DNA of 64,000 nt from Arthrobacter sp. zg-Y238 (GCF_024385525.1 NZ_JANFLU010000010.1:62001-126000), one strand, 5' to 3'; shown: positions 25,203 to 37,101, numbered from the stretch's first letter. Numbers and translations are program-made. Notes: generated from the sequence alone by a model not told the origin.

Positions 25203-26018
25203 TCAGTCAGTCACCAGATGTTGTTCGAACCTGACAATATTAGCAAATTCGCCTACATCCAAACTGGCGCCGCCTACCAGCACGCCGTCCACGTCCCGCT
25301 CCCCCAGAATGCTGGCCGCATTGGCGGCCTTGACCGAGCCGCCGTAGAGCAGGCGGGTCTTGGCGGCAACGGCATCGTCATACAGGTCAGCGATTTCGGC
25401 ACGGATGGCGGCACACATTTCCTGGGCATCCTCGGGGCCGGCAACTTCACCGGTGCCGATGGCCCAGACGGGCTCGTAGGCAATAACAAGGCGGGACACC
25501 TGCTCGGCGTCCAACCCGGCGAGGTCCCGGCGGACCTGCTCCAGGGTGTGGATCACGTGGTCCCCGGCCTGCCGGACCTCGAGCCCTTCGCCCACGCAGA
25601 GGACGGGCACCAGGTTGTGGCGGTAGGCGGCCTTGAGCTTCTCGTTCAGCAGCTCGTCGCTCTCGCCGTGGACGGACCGGCGTTCGCTGTGGCCTACGAG
25701 GACGTAGCTGCAGCCGAGCTTGGCCAGGAACTGGCCGGAGATGTCACCGGTGTAGGCGCCGGAATCCTTGGGCGACAGGTCCTGCGCGCCGTATTCCACC
25801 TTCAGCTTGTCGCCCGCCACCAGCGTCTGCGTGCTGCGCAGGTCGGTGAACGGAGGGAACACCACAACTTCCACGCGGCCGTAGTCATGCCGTGCGTCGC
25901 TCAGCGTCCACGCCAGCTTCTGCAAAAGGGTGATGCCCTGGACGTGGTCCATGTTCATCTTCCAGTTGCCGGCGATCAGGGGTGTGCGGTCGAACTTGCC
26001 GTTCGTGGAGGTGGTCAT
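25203..26018 (-). CDS. tpiA: Triosephosphate isomerase
   Basis: TpiA interconverts dihydroxyacetone phosphate and glyceraldehyde-3-phosphate. The 271-residue protein contains the substrate-binding GNWKMN with Lys20, the catalytic His110 in VLVGHSERR, and the catalytic Glu182 in [11 protein letters not shown]. The phosphate-binding [10 protein letters not shown] loop is near the C-terminus. It lies 102 bp downstream of pgk, with a terminator-like hairpin in the gap, so it may be partly independent of pgk-gap. Confidence 0.96.
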   Translation of the reverse strand: MTTSTNGKFDRTPLIAGNWKMNMDHVQGITLLQKLAWTLSDARHDYGRVEVVVFPPFTDLRSTQTLVAGDKLKVEYGAQDLSPKDSGAYTGDISGQFLAKLGCSYVLVGHSERRSVHGESDELLNEKLKAAYRHNLVPVLCVGEGLEVRQAGDHVIHTLEQVRRDLAGLDAEQVSRLVIAYEPVWAIGTGEVAGPEDAQEMCAAIRAEIADLYDDAVAAKTRLLYGGSVKAANAASILGERDVDGVLVGGASLDVGEFANIVRFEQHLVTD

Positions 26019-26080
26019 GGTTACTCCGGTTTCTTACTCGCGGTGCACCGGCCGCTGGGCCGGGCGGGATGGGACATGCG

Positions 26081-26113
26081 GGTGCGGGCCCGCTGGGACA
26101 GCGGACCCGCACC
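26081..26113 (-). terminator. Stem-loop between pgk and tpiA
   Basis: GGTGCGGGCCCGCTG (26081-26095) pairs with CAGCGGACCCGCACC (26099-26113), a 15-bp stem with one wobble and a 3-nt loop, starting 7 bp after the pgk stop on the leftward transcript. No U-run follows, so readthrough to tpiA is plausible. Confidence 0.6.
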
Positions 26114-26120
26114 TTGGGTT

Positions 26121-27347
26121 TTACTTGTCGAGGACGGTAAGGCCCGGAAGGGCCTTGCCTTCGAGATACTCGAGGCTGGCGCCGCCGCCGGTGGAGATGT
26201 GCCCGAAGTCGGCTTCCGAGAAGCCCAGCTTGCGGACGGCCGCAGCTGAATCGCCGCCGCCGACCACGCTGAAGCCGCTGGAGTCCTTCAGGGCCTGGGC
26301 CACGGCACGGGTGCCGTTGGCGAAGGCTTCGAACTCGAACACGCCCATCGGACCGTTCCAGAAGATGGTCTTGCCGTGGCGGATCCGCTCAGCGAAGGCC
26401 GCGGCGGAATCGGGACCGATATCCAGGCCGATACCCGACGCGCCGAACCGGCTGTTCTCGATGCCGTCCGCAGGAACGGTGTCGACGTCGGCATCCGCAG
26501 CGAACTTGTCCGCCACCACAATGTCGGTGGGCAGTACAAACTCGCAGCCGACCTCCTTGGCGCGGCTCAGGTATCCCTTCACATTTTCGATCTGGTCTGC
26601 CTCGAGCAGCGATGCGCCGACCTTGTGGCCCTGTGCGGCCAGGAAGGTAAAGACCATGCCGCCACCCACCAGCAGGTAGTCGGCCCGGTCCATCAGGTTC
26701 TCGATCACTGCCAGCTTGTCGGACACCTTGGAGCCGCCCAGAACCACCACGTAGGGCTTCTCCGGGTTCTCGGTGAGGCGCTTGAGGACCTCAACCTCGG
26801 TGTGCACCAAACCGCCTTCGTAGGCGGGCAGCGCCTCGGCAACGTCGTAAACGCTGGCGTGCTTGCGGTGCACGGCGCCGAAGGCGTCATCCACGTAGGC
26901 ACCGCTGCCGCCGGCCAGGGCTGCCAGCTCCCCTGCCAGCGCCTGGCGTTCTGCATCGTCCTTGGAGGTTTCGCGCGGATCGAACCGGATGTTCTGCAGC
27001 ACCAGGACGGACCCGGCGGCCAGCGAGGATGCCAGTTCGCGGGCGCTGTCGCCCACCACGTCTTCGGCGAACTCCACCGGGAACGGGGACAGTTCGGCGA
27101 GGCGGTCGACGGCGGGACGCAGCGAGTACTTCTCATCCGGCTTGCCCTTCGGGCGGCCGAGGTGGGCCATCACAATAACCTTGGCACCGTGCTCCACCAG
27201 GGTCTGCAGGGTGGGAATCGACGCCCGGATACGTCCGTCGTCGGTAACCCGGCCGTCGTCGAGCGGGACGTTCAGGTCTGAGCGGACGAGGACGTACCTG
27301 CCGTCAACGCCTTCGCTGATCAGGTCGGGGAGAGTTTTGACAGTCAT
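26121..27347 (-). CDS. pgk: Phosphoglycerate kinase
   Basis: Pgk makes ATP from 1,3-bisphosphoglycerate. The 408-residue monomer has the N-terminal RSDLNVPL substrate motif (residues 18-25), [17 protein letters not shown] near 60, the [12 protein letters not shown] nucleotide domain block, and the Gly-rich [15 protein letters not shown] near 365. Length is normal. It is 24 bp after gap on the same strand. Confidence 0.97.
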   Translation of the reverse strand: MTVKTLPDLISEGVDGRYVLVRSDLNVPLDDGRVTDDGRIRASIPTLQTLVEHGAKVIVMAHLGRPKGKPDEKYSLRPAVDRLAELSPFPVEFAEDVVGDSARELASSLAAGSVLVLQNIRFDPRETSKDDAERQALAGELAALAGGSGAYVDDAFGAVHRKHASVYDVAEALPAYEGGLVHTEVEVLKRLTENPEKPYVVVLGGSKVSDKLAVIENLMDRADYLLVGGGMVFTFLAAQGHKVGASLLEADQIENVKGYLSRAKEVGCEFVLPTDIVVADKFAADADVDTVPADGIENSRFGASGIGLDIGPDSAAAFAERIRHGKTIFWNGPMGVFEFEAFANGTRAVAQALKDSSGFSVVGGGDSAAAVRKLGFSEADFGHISTGGGASLEYLEGKALPGLTVLDK

Positions 27348-27371
27348 GTCTACCTTTGCGTACTCGGTTGA

Positions 27372-28400
<1,029 letters not shown>

Positions 28401-28539
28401 TCAATCGAGAGCTGTGTGACCTCAGGGTAAGAAGCCACCGGACTAACTGCGGCCTGACACTTCCGCTTGGGAAAACCCTTCCGGCCGCGGCGCCGTGGCC
28501 CCGTCCCGCCGGTGCCCGAAGGCTCCGGGCGGGACCGGA

Positions 28540-28576
28540 CCTACGGATTTATCTTACGCGTCACAGTCTCCGTAGG
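28540..28576 (-). promoter_or_regulatory. gap upstream region: candidate -10 inside an inverted repeat
   Basis: CCTACGGA (28540-28547) and TCCGTAGG (28569-28576) form an 8-bp inverted repeat with 21 bp between. The spacer contains a minus-strand TAAGAT (28551-28556) that fits a -10 element for gap. The arrangement could be an operator around the promoter. Downstream in the leader, 28502-28535 holds a GC-rich hairpin with a TTCG loop that might instead terminate sodA. Confidence 0.4.
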
Positions 28577-28615
28577 GACCGGGGCACCCGCACAAATGTG
28601 CGGCAAAGGGGCAGA

Positions 28616-29242
28616 CTAGGCCGGGACGATCAGGCTCTTGGCACCGGTGCGGGCGGCGTCGAAACGTGCGGCGACGTCGGCCCAGTTGACGATGTTCCAC
28701 CATGCCTTGACGTAGTCGCCCTTAACGTTGGCGTAGTCGAGGTAGTAGGAGTGCTCCCACATGTCGAGCATCAGCAGCGGAATGGTTCCCACCGGGACGT
28801 TGCCCTGCTGGTCGTAGAGCTGCTCGATGACGAGGTTCTTGCCCAGCGGTTCGTAGGCCAGGATGGACCAGCCGGAGCCCTGGATGGAGTTGGCCACGGC
28901 AGTGAACTGGCCGCGGAAACCGTCGAAGGAACCGAAGAACTCATCGATGGCTGCTGCCAGTTCGCCTTCGGGCTTGTCGCCGCCGTCCGGGGACATGTTG
29001 TTCCAGAAGATGCTGTGGTTGGTGTGGCCGCCCAGGTGGAAGGCCAGATCCTTGGAGAGCTTGCCGATGGTGCCGAACTCGCCCTTTTCACGTGCCTCGG
29101 CCATCTGGGCCAGAGCCGTGTTTGCGCCGGCCACGTAGGTGGCGTGGTGCTTGTCGTGGTGCAGTTCCATGATGCGTGCGGAAATGTGCGGCTCAAGGGC
29201 CGCGTAATCGTACGGCAGTTCCGGCAGTGTGTATTCGTTCAC
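28616..29242 (-). CDS. sodA: Superoxide dismutase, Fe/Mn family
   Basis: This enzyme converts superoxide to oxygen and hydrogen peroxide. The 208-residue protein has metal ligands in [18 protein letters not shown] near residues 17-32, [17 protein letters not shown] near 75, and [19 protein letters not shown] near 165. The residues around DMWEH favour manganese or cambialistic use, but the metal cannot be fixed by eye. The GTG at 29242 has a strong GGAGGA site; the longer in-frame ATG is not needed. It stands alone between gap and whiA. Confidence 0.95.
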   Translation of the reverse strand: MNEYTLPELPYDYAALEPHISARIMELHHDKHHATYVAGANTALAQMAEAREKGEFGTIGKLSKDLAFHLGGHTNHSIFWNNMSPDGGDKPEGELAAAIDEFFGSFDGFRGQFTAVANSIQGSGWSILAYEPLGKNLVIEQLYDQQGNVPVGTIPLLMLDMWEHSYYLDYANVKGDYVKAWWNIVNWADVAARFDAARTGAKSLIVPA

Positions 29243-29345
29243 GAAAATCCTCCGTTGGTGTCGGATCAATGTTCCGGACGGAATTCCCGTCCGGAAACTC
29301 GTTGTGCCGCCGAAGGGCAGCAGGCTTCCATCCTATGCAATAACG

Positions 29346-30326
29346 CTATTCATCCAACATTTCCGGAGTGACGCTGGACTCAGTACCTGGAATGCCCAGT
29401 TCCGCTGCGCGCTTGTCCGCCATGGCCAGGAGCCGCCGGATCCGTCCGGCAATGGCGTCCTTGGTCATGGGCGGGTCGGCGAGGTGTCCCAGCTCGTCCA
29501 GGCTGGCCTGCTTATGCGCCACGCGGAGCTCGCCGGCGTAGCGCAGGTGCTCCGGGACGTCCTCGCCGAGGATCTCCAGGGCGCGCTCGACCCGCGCGCC
29601 GGCGGCAACGGCAGCCTGTGCGGAGCGGCGCAGGTTGGCGTCGTCGAAGTTGGCAAGCCGGTTCGCGGTGGCCCGCACTTCTTTGCGCATCCGGCGCTCT
29701 TCCCACACCATGAGCGCGTCATGCGCACCCATCCGGGTGAGCAGGGCAGCGATGGTGTCGCCGTCGCGGATCACCACCCGGTCCACGCCGCGCACTTCGC
29801 GTGCCTTGGCGGCAATGCCGATCCGACGGGCGGATCCGACCAGGGCCAAGGCCGCTTCAGGTCCCGGGCAGGTGACTTCAAGCGAGGACGACCGTCCGGG
29901 TTCGGTAAGGGAACCGTGGGCGAGGAAGGCGCCCCGCCAGACGGCCTCCGCGTCGGCTGCGGAACCGTTGACCACGACGGAGGGCAGCCCCCGCACCGGA
30001 CGCCCGCGGGCGTCCAGGAGGCCGGTCTGCCGGGCGAGCGATTCGCCGTCCTTCACCACCCGAACCACGTAGCGGTTGCCACGGCGCAGTCCGCCGCCGG
30101 ACACCACAATGATGTCGCTGGCGTGGCCGTAGACCTCGGCAATGGCTGCCCGCAGCCGCCGGGCTGTCGAAGCCAGGTCAACCTCGGCTTCGATGACTAT
30201 CCGTCCGGAAATGATGTGCAGGCCGCCGGCAAAACGCAGCATTGCCGACACCTCGGCCTTGCGGACTGAGGATTTCTTCACGTCCAGACGTGACAGTTCC
30301 TCTTTTACAGCTGCGGTTAACGCCAC
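29346..30326 (-). CDS. whiA: WhiA, sporulation-type DNA-binding regulator
   Basis: WhiA proteins join a LAGLIDADG-like domain to a C-terminal helix-turn-helix and control cell division and development genes in actinobacteria; they are also kept in non-sporulating Gram-positives. The 326-residue product has the N-terminal [14 protein letters not shown] and [15 protein letters not shown], and the C-terminal [20 protein letters not shown] helix-turn-helix followed by [11 protein letters not shown]. It starts at GTG 30326 with AGGAG upstream. It is 10 bp after yvcK in the conserved rapZ-yvcK-whiA cluster. Confidence 0.95.
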   Translation of the reverse strand: MALTAAVKEELSRLDVKKSSVRKAEVSAMLRFAGGLHIISGRIVIEAEVDLASTARRLRAAIAEVYGHASDIIVVSGGGLRRGNRYVVRVVKDGESLARQTGLLDARGRPVRGLPSVVVNGSAADAEAVWRGAFLAHGSLTEPGRSSSLEVTCPGPEAALALVGSARRIGIAAKAREVRGVDRVVIRDGDTIAALLTRMGAHDALMVWEERRMRKEVRATANRLANFDDANLRRSAQAAVAAGARVERALEILGEDVPEHLRYAGELRVAHKQASLDELGHLADPPMTKDAIAGRIRRLLAMADKRAAELGIPGTESSVTPEMLDE

Positions 30327-30336
30327 AAATACACTC

Positions 30337-31350
30337 CTAATTCTCCCCAAAAATATCGTGGAAGGCGGTCGCGAGGCGGAGCGGATCATGGATCGGACGC
30401 CCCGACGCTGCCCCTACCTTACCGAAGACCGCACGGCCGCCCAGTTCTGCTACTGCATCTTCAAAGGCAGCTTTGTCCGCCACCACCGACGGATCCACCA
30501 GCACGGCGTCCACCTTGAACTCCGGCGCGTAGCGGCGGATTACCGCCAAATGGTCGACGGCTGTCATTCCGGACGTTTCGGTGGTCTCATTGCTGAGGTT
30601 CATGGTCAGGCAGCGCTTGGCGGATGTGGCGCACAACGCATCCCGAAGCTGCGGCAGCATCAGATGCGGCAGGACAGACGTGTACCAGGAGCCGGGTCCC
30701 AGGACCACCCAGTCGGCCAGCTCGATTGCTTGGAGCGCTGCCGGGCAGGCCGGGGCATCGACCGGCAGCAGCCGGACGTCGCTGACGTTGCTGCGGACGC
30801 CGGCAGCGGCGAGGCTGGCCTGGCCGCTGATGGTCTCGAACACGTCTCCGTCCTCGGTGCGCCGAAGGACATCACCTTCAATGGTGAGCGGCAGCGTGGA
30901 CATCGGCAGCACCTGGCCGCGGGCACCCAGCAGGGCGCCGGCCCACTGGAGTCCGGCAACGGGATCCCCCAGCAGCTCCCAGAGCGTGACAATCAGCAGG
31001 TTGCCGAGGGCATGGTCATCCAGGGAACCTTCGACCCCCGGCTGGGAACGGAAGCGGTGCTGCATAACGTCTCGCCAGGTGCGACCCCAGTCAGTGTCGT
31101 CGCAGAGCGCCGCCAGGGCCATCCGCAGGTCCCCGGGCGGAAGGACGCCGAGTTCACGGCGGAGGCGGCCGGAGGAGCCGCCGTCGTCCGCAACCGTAAC
31201 GATGGCGGTGAGGTCGGTGGTGAGCAGGCGGAGGGCGGAGAGAGATGCGGACAGTCCGTGGCCGCCGCCGAGCGCGACGATTGATCCGCCGTCGCTCTCA
31301 CGCCCCTGCCCCTGGGGAATCAGGGGCAGGGGTCCGGTGAGGAAGGACAT
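30337..31350 (-). CDS. yvcK: YvcK/CofD-like gluconeogenesis factor
   Basis: A 337-residue protein of the YvcK (GlmR) family, which binds UDP-GlcNAc in Bacillus and affects cell shape and carbon use. The start motif [17 protein letters not shown], the [20 protein letters not shown] block and the [17 protein letters not shown] block are family hallmarks. It overlaps rapZ by one base (TAATG type) and precedes whiA by 10 bp. CofD of coenzyme F420 synthesis is a distant relative; the neighbourhood favours YvcK. Confidence 0.95.
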   Translation of the reverse strand: MSFLTGPLPLIPQGQGRESDGGSIVALGGGHGLSASLSALRLLTTDLTAIVTVADDGGSSGRLRRELGVLPPGDLRMALAALCDDTDWGRTWRDVMQHRFRSQPGVEGSLDDHALGNLLIVTLWELLGDPVAGLQWAGALLGARGQVLPMSTLPLTIEGDVLRRTEDGDVFETISGQASLAAAGVRSNVSDVRLLPVDAPACPAALQAIELADWVVLGPGSWYTSVLPHLMLPQLRDALCATSAKRCLTMNLSNETTETSGMTAVDHLAVIRRYAPEFKVDAVLVDPSVVADKAAFEDAVAELGGRAVFGKVGAASGRPIHDPLRLATAFHDIFGEN

Positions 31351-32261
31351 TACTCGCGCCCCAGATCCCGGTGGTGGGAGCTGACGGTCACGTGCGGAAG
31401 CTGCGCCAGGCGCTTGGCCAGCTCCTCGGTGACGGCAACGGAGCGGTGCTTACCGCCCGTGCAGCCGACGGCGATCGTGGCGTAGTGCTTGTTTTCCCGG
31501 CGGTAGCCGTCAATGACGGGCTCCAGGGCGTCAACATAACGGTCGAGAAACTCCGCGGTGCCCTTGGCCTGCAGGACGTAGTCGCGGACGTCTTCGTCCA
31601 GCCCGGTGTGCGGGCGCAGCTGCGGGACCCAGTGCGGGTTGGGGATGAAACGGACATCGGCAACGTAGTTTGCGTCCACCGGCAGTCCGTATTTGAAGCC
31701 GAAGCTCATGACATTCAGGCGCAGCACAATCGGGCCGGACTCCGTGAACAGCTCGGTGACCGTCGTGGCGAGTGCGTGGACATTCAGCTTGGAGGTATCC
31801 ACGATGATGTCGGAGGACTCCCTCAGCTCCTTCAGGACCTCGCGTTCGACGGCGATGCCGTCCAGGATGCTGCCGTCCTCCTGGAGCGGATGCGGCCGGC
31901 GTCCCTGTTCAAACCGGCGGACCAGGGTGGAATCATCGGCGTCGAGGAACAGCAGGCGGTAGGTAACGCCGGCGCTACGCAGGTTGCGCAGGGCTTCGCG
32001 GATGTCCTGGAAGAGTTCCTTGCTGCGGACGTCAACCACCACGGCCAGCTTCGGGATGGACTGCGGCATCCGGGACACCAGTTCGGTGAGGGTGCCCAGC
32101 ATCATCGGAGGCAGGTTCTCGACGACGTACCAGCCGTGGTCTTCCAAGGCATTGGCAGCGGTGCTGCGCCCGGCGCCAGACATGCCCGTGACTACGAGCA
32201 GCTCCGATTCCTCCGGTTTGACTACGGTCAAGCCGTCCTCTTGCGTCATTACTGATCCCAT
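31350..32261 (-). CDS. rapZ: RapZ-like nucleotide-binding protein
   Basis: RapZ (YvcJ) is a P-loop NTPase; in E. coli it is an RNA adaptor controlling glucosamine-6-phosphate synthase, while in actinobacteria its role is less clear. The 303-residue product has a P-loop GMSGAGRSTA (Arg in place of the usual Lys, common in this phylum), Walker B-like VVVDVRS, and the C-terminal IAVGCTGGKHRSV. The start could also be the ATG four codons in. It is the first gene of the conserved cluster after uvrC. Confidence 0.93.
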   Translation of the reverse strand: MGSVMTQEDGLTVVKPEESELLVVTGMSGAGRSTAANALEDHGWYVVENLPPMMLGTLTELVSRMPQSIPKLAVVVDVRSKELFQDIREALRNLRSAGVTYRLLFLDADDSTLVRRFEQGRRPHPLQEDGSILDGIAVEREVLKELRESSDIIVDTSKLNVHALATTVTELFTESGPIVLRLNVMSFGFKYGLPVDANYVADVRFIPNPHWVPQLRPHTGLDEDVRDYVLQAKGTAEFLDRYVDALEPVIDGYRRENKHYATIAVGCTGGKHRSVAVTEELAKRLAQLPHVTVSSHHRDLGRE

Positions 32262-32329
32262 CCTGATTGTCCCTGCTTTTCGAAGAACTCCGAACGGTTC
32301 GAAGCTGACACGCCGGTTCCCAAGCCTAA

Positions 32330-34336
32330 CTAAGTTTCCAGGATTTCGCCGGTGGCCATATTGACCGCCGGAACTCCCGCCGTTTCCTTGTCGGCCAGAC
32401 GGCTGCGCAGGTTGGCGGCCATGGCCGGGCCGATGCCCGGCACCGCCAGGAGTTCCTCCTCGGTGGCGGCACGCAGCTTCTTCACCGACCCGAAGTGCTT
32501 GAGCAGTGCCTGCCGCTTGGACGGCCCCAGTCCGGGCACATCATCGAGCAAGGACGCGGTCATGGACTTGCCCCGCTTCTGCCGGTGGAAGGTGATGGCG
32601 AAGCGGTGTGCCTCATCCCGGACGCGCTGGAGCAGGAACAATGCCTCGGAGGCCCGCGGGAGGATCACCGGGAAGTCGCTGTCCGGAACCCAGACCTCCT
32701 CAAGGCGCTTGGCCAGCCCGACCACCTGCACGTCGGTGATGCCCAGATCCGCGAGGGCCTTCGACGCCGCTGCGACCTGGGGCTGGCCGCCGTCCACCAC
32801 CACCAGGTTCGGCGGGTAGGCGAACTTCGCCTTGGGCGCCGGGGTGAGGGTGTCGGTCAGCGGCTGGACATCGCCGTCGCCGCCGCGCTCGTCCCGCAGG
32901 TCCGCCGGTGCATCGGGGTCGGCGGCGGGATCCGCGTTCTCCGCAAGGTAATTGCGGAAACGCCGGGAGATGACGTTGTACATGGAGGACGTGTCATCCC
33001 GGGCGGCGTCGCCGGTGATCGAGAACTTGCGGTAGTCCGATTTCTTCGGCAGGCCGTCTTCGGCCACCACCATGGAGGCAACCACATTGGTGCCCTGCAC
33101 ATGGGAAATGTCGTAGCACTCGATGCGCAGCGGCGGCGAGGGCAGGTCCAGGGCCTCCTGCAGTTCCTGCAGCGCAGCGGAGCGGGTGGTGATGTCCCCG
33201 GCCCGGCGGCTCTTGTGCAACCGCAGGGCATCGGCGGCGTTGCGGGCAACGGTCTCCATCAGGGCCTTCTTGTCGCCGCGCATGGGCACCCGGATGTCCA
33301 CGCGTGCCCCGCGCAGGCCGCCCAGCCACTCGGCGAGTTCCTCGGCGTCCGGCGGCAGCACCGGGACGAGGACCTGGCGGGGAATGCGGTCGGTCGAGTT
33401 CGCCTCGCCGTAGACCTGCTGGATCAGGTGCTCCACAAGATCAGCCGTGTCGTTGTCCTCCACCTTCTCCACCACCCAGCCGCGCTGGCCGCGGATGCGC
33501 CCGCCGCGGACGTGGAACACCTGGGCCGATGCCTCAAGTTCGTCCTCCTCCAGGGCGAAGATGTCGGCGTCCGTGTCTTCGCTGAGGACCACGTTGTTGC
33601 GTTCGAATACTTTCCGCAGGGCCGAGATATCGTCGCGGAGCCGGGCGGCGGTTTCATAGTCCAGTTCGGCGACGGCGGCCTGCATTTCCTTCTCCAGGCT
33701 GGAGATGAAGCGCTTGCCCTCGCCGGCCATGAAGTCGCAGAGTTCCGCGGCCAGCTCGCGGTGGTCCTCTGGGCTGATCCGTCCGACGCAGGGGGCGGAG
33801 CACTTGTCGATGTAGCCGAGCAGGCAGGGCCTGCCCGTGCGCTCGGCGCGCTTGAAGACGCCGCTGCTGCAGGTGCGGACGGGGAAGACCCGGAGCAGCG
33901 TATCCAGGGTTTCGCGGATGGCCTTGGCCGGATAGAACGGCCCGAAGTAGCGGGTGTCCTTACGCCGGTCCCCGCGCATGACCTGGGCGCGGGGGTACTT
34001 CTCCCCCATGGTTACGGCCAGATAGGGGTAGGACTTGTCGTCCCGGAACATGATGTTGAACCGGGGGTTGAATTCCTTGATCCAGGTGTATTCCAGCTGC
34101 AGCGCTTCGAGTTCGGTGCCCACCACCGTCCACTCGACGCCGGCCGCGGTATGCACCATGGCCCGCGTCTTGGGCATCAGCCCGCGCGGGTTGGCAAAAT
34201 AGGAGTTCAGGCGGGAGCGGAGGTTCTTCGCCTTGCCCACGTAGATGACCCGGCCGTGCTCGTCCCGGAAGCGGTATACGCCCGGGGCCGTGGGGATCTC
34301 CCCTGTTTTCGGCCGGTAGGTTGCTGGATCTGCCAC
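32330..34336 (-). CDS. uvrC: UvrC, excinuclease ABC subunit C
   Basis: UvrC makes both incisions in nucleotide-excision repair after UvrA and UvrB recognise damage. The 668-residue protein has an N-terminal GIY-YIG domain ([20 protein letters not shown]), a CXXC-like cluster ([15 protein letters not shown]), a UVR motif near residue 215 ([20 protein letters not shown]), an RNase H-like C-terminal nuclease with [12 protein letters not shown], and a final helix-hairpin-helix pair ([14 protein letters not shown]). It starts at GTG 34336 and is followed by rapZ. Confidence 0.96.
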   Translation of the reverse strand: MADPATYRPKTGEIPTAPGVYRFRDEHGRVIYVGKAKNLRSRLNSYFANPRGLMPKTRAMVHTAAGVEWTVVGTELEALQLEYTWIKEFNPRFNIMFRDDKSYPYLAVTMGEKYPRAQVMRGDRRKDTRYFGPFYPAKAIRETLDTLLRVFPVRTCSSGVFKRAERTGRPCLLGYIDKCSAPCVGRISPEDHRELAAELCDFMAGEGKRFISSLEKEMQAAVAELDYETAARLRDDISALRKVFERNNVVLSEDTDADIFALEEDELEASAQVFHVRGGRIRGQRGWVVEKVEDNDTADLVEHLIQQVYGEANSTDRIPRQVLVPVLPPDAEELAEWLGGLRGARVDIRVPMRGDKKALMETVARNAADALRLHKSRRAGDITTRSAALQELQEALDLPSPPLRIECYDISHVQGTNVVASMVVAEDGLPKKSDYRKFSITGDAARDDTSSMYNVISRRFRNYLAENADPAADPDAPADLRDERGGDGDVQPLTDTLTPAPKAKFAYPPNLVVVDGGQPQVAAASKALADLGITDVQVVGLAKRLEEVWVPDSDFPVILPRASEALFLLQRVRDEAHRFAITFHRQKRGKSMTASLLDDVPGLGPSKRQALLKHFGSVKKLRAATEEELLAVPGIGPAMAANLRSRLADKETAGVPAVNMATGEILET

Positions 34337-34514
34337 CTCTCCATCCTACGTTCGCCTTTCTCCTGACCCGGACGGCGGCTCGGGGTTTCGCGGGGCGCTG
34401 AACAGGCCCCGCCGCTGCCGGCGCCGGTGCGCGTGTTTGCCCGGCTTTCGTTATAGGGTCTGATGCGACTGGGTCCGGGGGGGGGCTCCGGCTTTTGTGA
34501 GCGAGAGGGATGCA

Positions 34515-35627
34515 ATGGGTTTTGCGCGAAGTACTTCGATCCACGCGATGCCGGGGGTGACTGTCCACGTTTCCACCGTGACCGTCACCACGTACGTGGG
34601 GCGGACGAGGCTTCTCGGGGCAACGCCGGTGTCGACACTGGCGGGACAAGCCTCCCTTGGGTCCCAGATGCTTAACGCATCCGGTCAATACTTCGCACCC
34701 GCTCCCGGAACCCCCGCACCCGCGGCGAGGCCGGGTTTGCTCGCACCCAGGGAAGAAAAGGCCCTCTACGCCTACGGGGTGACCCGCACGGCCGCCGGGC
34801 TGGACCCCCTGGTGCTGCAGCATCCCGTATACGGGCAGGCAGCTGCGGCCCTGCTGGGGCTGCGGCTGCTGCACGCCGGAGATCACGAGGCGTGTGTCCG
34901 GCATCTGCAGAGTGCTATCCATGCTCCCGAGCCTGTCGAAACCAATCTGTTTGTCCTGAAGTACCTCCCCGGCTTTAGTTTCACCCTGGAAATAGCGGGC
35001 GGCGTGAGCGTTCGGCTTCCTTTGACGAACGCCGCGCTCACCCTGGCACTCGCGGAGGGGCTCCAATCGCTGGGGAGGGGTCCCGAAGCCATCCAGTACA
35101 TTGAACAGCTTGAGCCGACGCTTCCGGCGCTGCTGAGCCTTACCGAGCTTTATTCGGATCGCCGCGACTGGGAAGAGGTTCTTCGGTTGACCGACGGGGT
35201 CAACGTGGACTCAGACGTCACCGCTTTGCTGGCTATCCTCAGGTCCCAGGCGCACCTTGAACTCGGTCACCGGGTGGCAGCCGAGGAATGTTTGGAACCC
35301 GTGACAGAGAACCGCGGGTTGTCCAGGAACGTCCGCTTCAAAGCTTTGGTCCTCCGCTCGAATATTCACCTCGCGGAGCACGAGTACGGCCCGGCCGTTG
35401 CGGACCTGGAGAAGATCCTGGCCGAGGACTCGCAGATTCCGGGGATCCGCGAGGCCATCGCGAGGTTCAGGAAGATCAGCCAGGACAAGGTTGAGGCCGA
35501 ACCGGTCCCGGCAAAGCGTACGGGCGGCCGGGCGGCAGGCTTCTATCCGGATCCCGAAGGTGTTGCACCGTTTCGCTACTGGGACGGGGAAGCCTGGACC
35601 TCCCGGGTCCGCATGACGCAGTTGTAG
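34515..35627 (+). CDS. TPR-like repeat protein with C-terminal DUF2510
   Basis: A 370-residue soluble protein of unknown function. After an N-terminal Thr/Val-rich stretch and a Pro/Ala linker (about residues 55-72) it has helical repeats of tetratricopeptide character from about 90 to 330 (for example ALLGLRLLHAGDHEACVRHL, LEEVLRL-like pairs and AEHEYGPAVADLEKIL). The end is a DUF2510 module, GFYPDPEGVAPFRYWDGEAW, a short actinobacterial domain often found beside membrane or secretion proteins. No signal peptide is seen. The ATG has GAGAGGG at good spacing; a GTG at 34497 would add six residues. It stands alone between divergent uvrC and convergent plsC. Confidence 0.75.
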   Translation: MGFARSTSIHAMPGVTVHVSTVTVTTYVGRTRLLGATPVSTLAGQASLGSQMLNASGQYFAPAPGTPAPAARPGLLAPREEKALYAYGVTRTAAGLDPLVLQHPVYGQAAAALLGLRLLHAGDHEACVRHLQSAIHAPEPVETNLFVLKYLPGFSFTLEIAGGVSVRLPLTNAALTLALAEGLQSLGRGPEAIQYIEQLEPTLPALLSLTELYSDRRDWEEVLRLTDGVNVDSDVTALLAILRSQAHLELGHRVAAEECLEPVTENRGLSRNVRFKALVLRSNIHLAEHEYGPAVADLEKILAEDSQIPGIREAIARFRKISQDKVEAEPVPAKRTGGRAAGFYPDPEGVAPFRYWDGEAWTSRVRMTQL

Positions 35628-35645
35628 GAGGGCCCGGACGCCTGG

Positions 35646-36314
35646 CTACCCCTCCGGCCGGTTCCGGTTGTAGCTGTCGGAACGCTGCTGGCCGCTGAGC
35701 TCGGCGATGGCGTCCATGACCCGGTCGGTGGCCTGGCGGCGGGCCGGCAGCGCATGCTCCGGACCGGTCTTCTGGAAGTACAGCGGCTGCCCCACCTTCA
35801 GGGTGAAGTGTCCGGGCTTGACGGTTTTCTTGCCGGCGGGCTGCAGTTTGTCGGTGTCGATGAGCCCCACCGGCACCACCGGCGCCCCGGAGGTCAGCGC
35901 CAGCCAGCCCACGCCGGTGCGGCCGCGGTAGAGCAGCCCGTCGCGGGAGCGGGTGCCTTCGGGGTAGATCCCGACGCCGCCGCCCTCCTCGAGGATGTCC
36001 AGCAGGGTCTTGAGTGCCGCAACGCTGGCCGCCTGCTGGTCGCGCTGCACGGGAATGGAACCGACGCCCTCGAAGAAGCTTTTCATCGCGAGTCCCTTGA
36101 GGCCGGTACCGGTGAAGTATTCGGCTTTGGCGAAGAAACCCACTCGGCGGGGCAGCAGGGCCTGGACCAGGACGCTGTCCAGGAAGGACTGGTGGTTGCA
36201 GGCGACAATGAACGGCCCGTGAGCCGGAACGTGCTCAAGCCCGGTGATCGTGGGCCGGCAGAGACCGGCAACAAGCCCGCGGGTGCTTGCGCGGGTCAGG
36301 TTATACAGAACCAT
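35646..36314 (-). CDS. plsC: 1-acyl-sn-glycerol-3-phosphate acyltransferase (PlsC family)
   Basis: A 222-residue membrane-associated acyltransferase of phospholipid synthesis. It has the catalytic NHQSFLDS (NHX4D motif) near residue 40, the phosphate-binding YPEGTRSRDG near 120 and the VVPVGLIDTDKLQP block. Length fits single-domain PlsC proteins. It overlaps the HAD phosphatase by 14 bp. The exact acyl acceptor cannot be read from sequence. Confidence 0.9.
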   Translation of the reverse strand: MVLYNLTRASTRGLVAGLCRPTITGLEHVPAHGPFIVACNHQSFLDSVLVQALLPRRVGFFAKAEYFTGTGLKGLAMKSFFEGVGSIPVQRDQQAASVAALKTLLDILEEGGGVGIYPEGTRSRDGLLYRGRTGVGWLALTSGAPVVPVGLIDTDKLQPAGKKTVKPGHFTLKVGQPLYFQKTGPEHALPARRQATDRVMDAIAELSGQQRSDSYNRNRPEG

Positions 36315-36999
36315 TCAGTGCCGCTCCGTTCTGTGCATAGGCCAGCACAGCATCGGCCAGTTCTTCCGCGGTGTCAACGACGACGGCGGCCCCCGCCGCT
36401 TCGAGCTCGCCGGCGGCAGCGAAGCCCCAGGAGACACCGATGCAGTCGATTCCGTTGGCAGCGGCTCCCTCGCAGTCGTGCCGGCGGTCCCCGATCATGA
36501 CGGCACGGTTGTAGGAGCCCGCGTGTCGGTCCAGGGCGGCGCGGATGATGCCGGCCTTGCCGTCCAGCGCGGCTGCGGCCTGCTCGTCTGCCGGTGAGCC
36601 GTGTACGGAGGCGAAAAGGGTACCCATCCCCTGCACCCCGAGCAGATCCATGGCCAAGTGCTCGGGTTTCTGGGTGGCCACGGCCACGGTGTGCTCGGTG
36701 CGCAGCTTCTCCACCAGTTCCTGGATACCCGGGTAAGGCCGGCTCTGCGCCATGCCTGTCTGCCGGTAGCCCTGGCGGTAGTGCCGGATCACCGCTTCCA
36801 GGCGGTCCTGGGGAACGCCGGCAATTTCACGCAGGGACGTGACCAGCGAGGGGCCGACCATCCGGAAGAGGTCCGCCTCTGACGGCTGCGGCAGCCCGCA
36901 GGCAGTGAGGGCGGAACGGATGCCGCCCGTGATGGCACCGGCCGGATCAACCAGCGTTCCATCGAGATCGAACAGCACCAAAAGCCGGGGAGAAGTCAC
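36301..36999 (-). CDS. HAD-family phosphatase, phosphoglycolate phosphatase-like
   Basis: A 232-residue haloacid dehalogenase-superfamily phosphatase. Motif I is LFDLDGTLVD at residues 9-18 with the nucleophilic aspartate, motif III lysine is in VATQKPEHL and the acidic motif IV is VMIGDRRHDCEGA. The alpha-helical cap between motifs I and II resembles Gph and PgmB. The GTG at 36999 is supported by the LLVLFDLDG start; there is no clear ribosome-binding site, so a leaderless message is possible. It is coupled to plsC. Its substrate is not known. Confidence 0.85.
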   Translation of the reverse strand: MTSPRLLVLFDLDGTLVDPAGAITGGIRSALTACGLPQPSEADLFRMVGPSLVTSLREIAGVPQDRLEAVIRHYRQGYRQTGMAQSRPYPGIQELVEKLRTEHTVAVATQKPEHLAMDLLGVQGMGTLFASVHGSPADEQAAAALDGKAGIIRAALDRHAGSYNRAVMIGDRRHDCEGAAANGIDCIGVSWGFAAAGELEAAGAAVVVDTAEELADAVLAYAQNGAALNGSV

Positions 37000-37101
37000 G
37001 GGCCTAAGTTTGGCATATCCGGGCGGCCTAAGGGAAAAAGGTATGCCCGGCGGAGTATATCTCCCGGGGGCCGATGTTCCCGGGACCGGGCCGGACATGC
37101 C

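Noticed and set aside
34337-34514. Extra gene between uvrC and the TPR protein
   Set aside because: No frame has both a start and family-like sequence. A TATAGG box near 34451 has no properly spaced -35.
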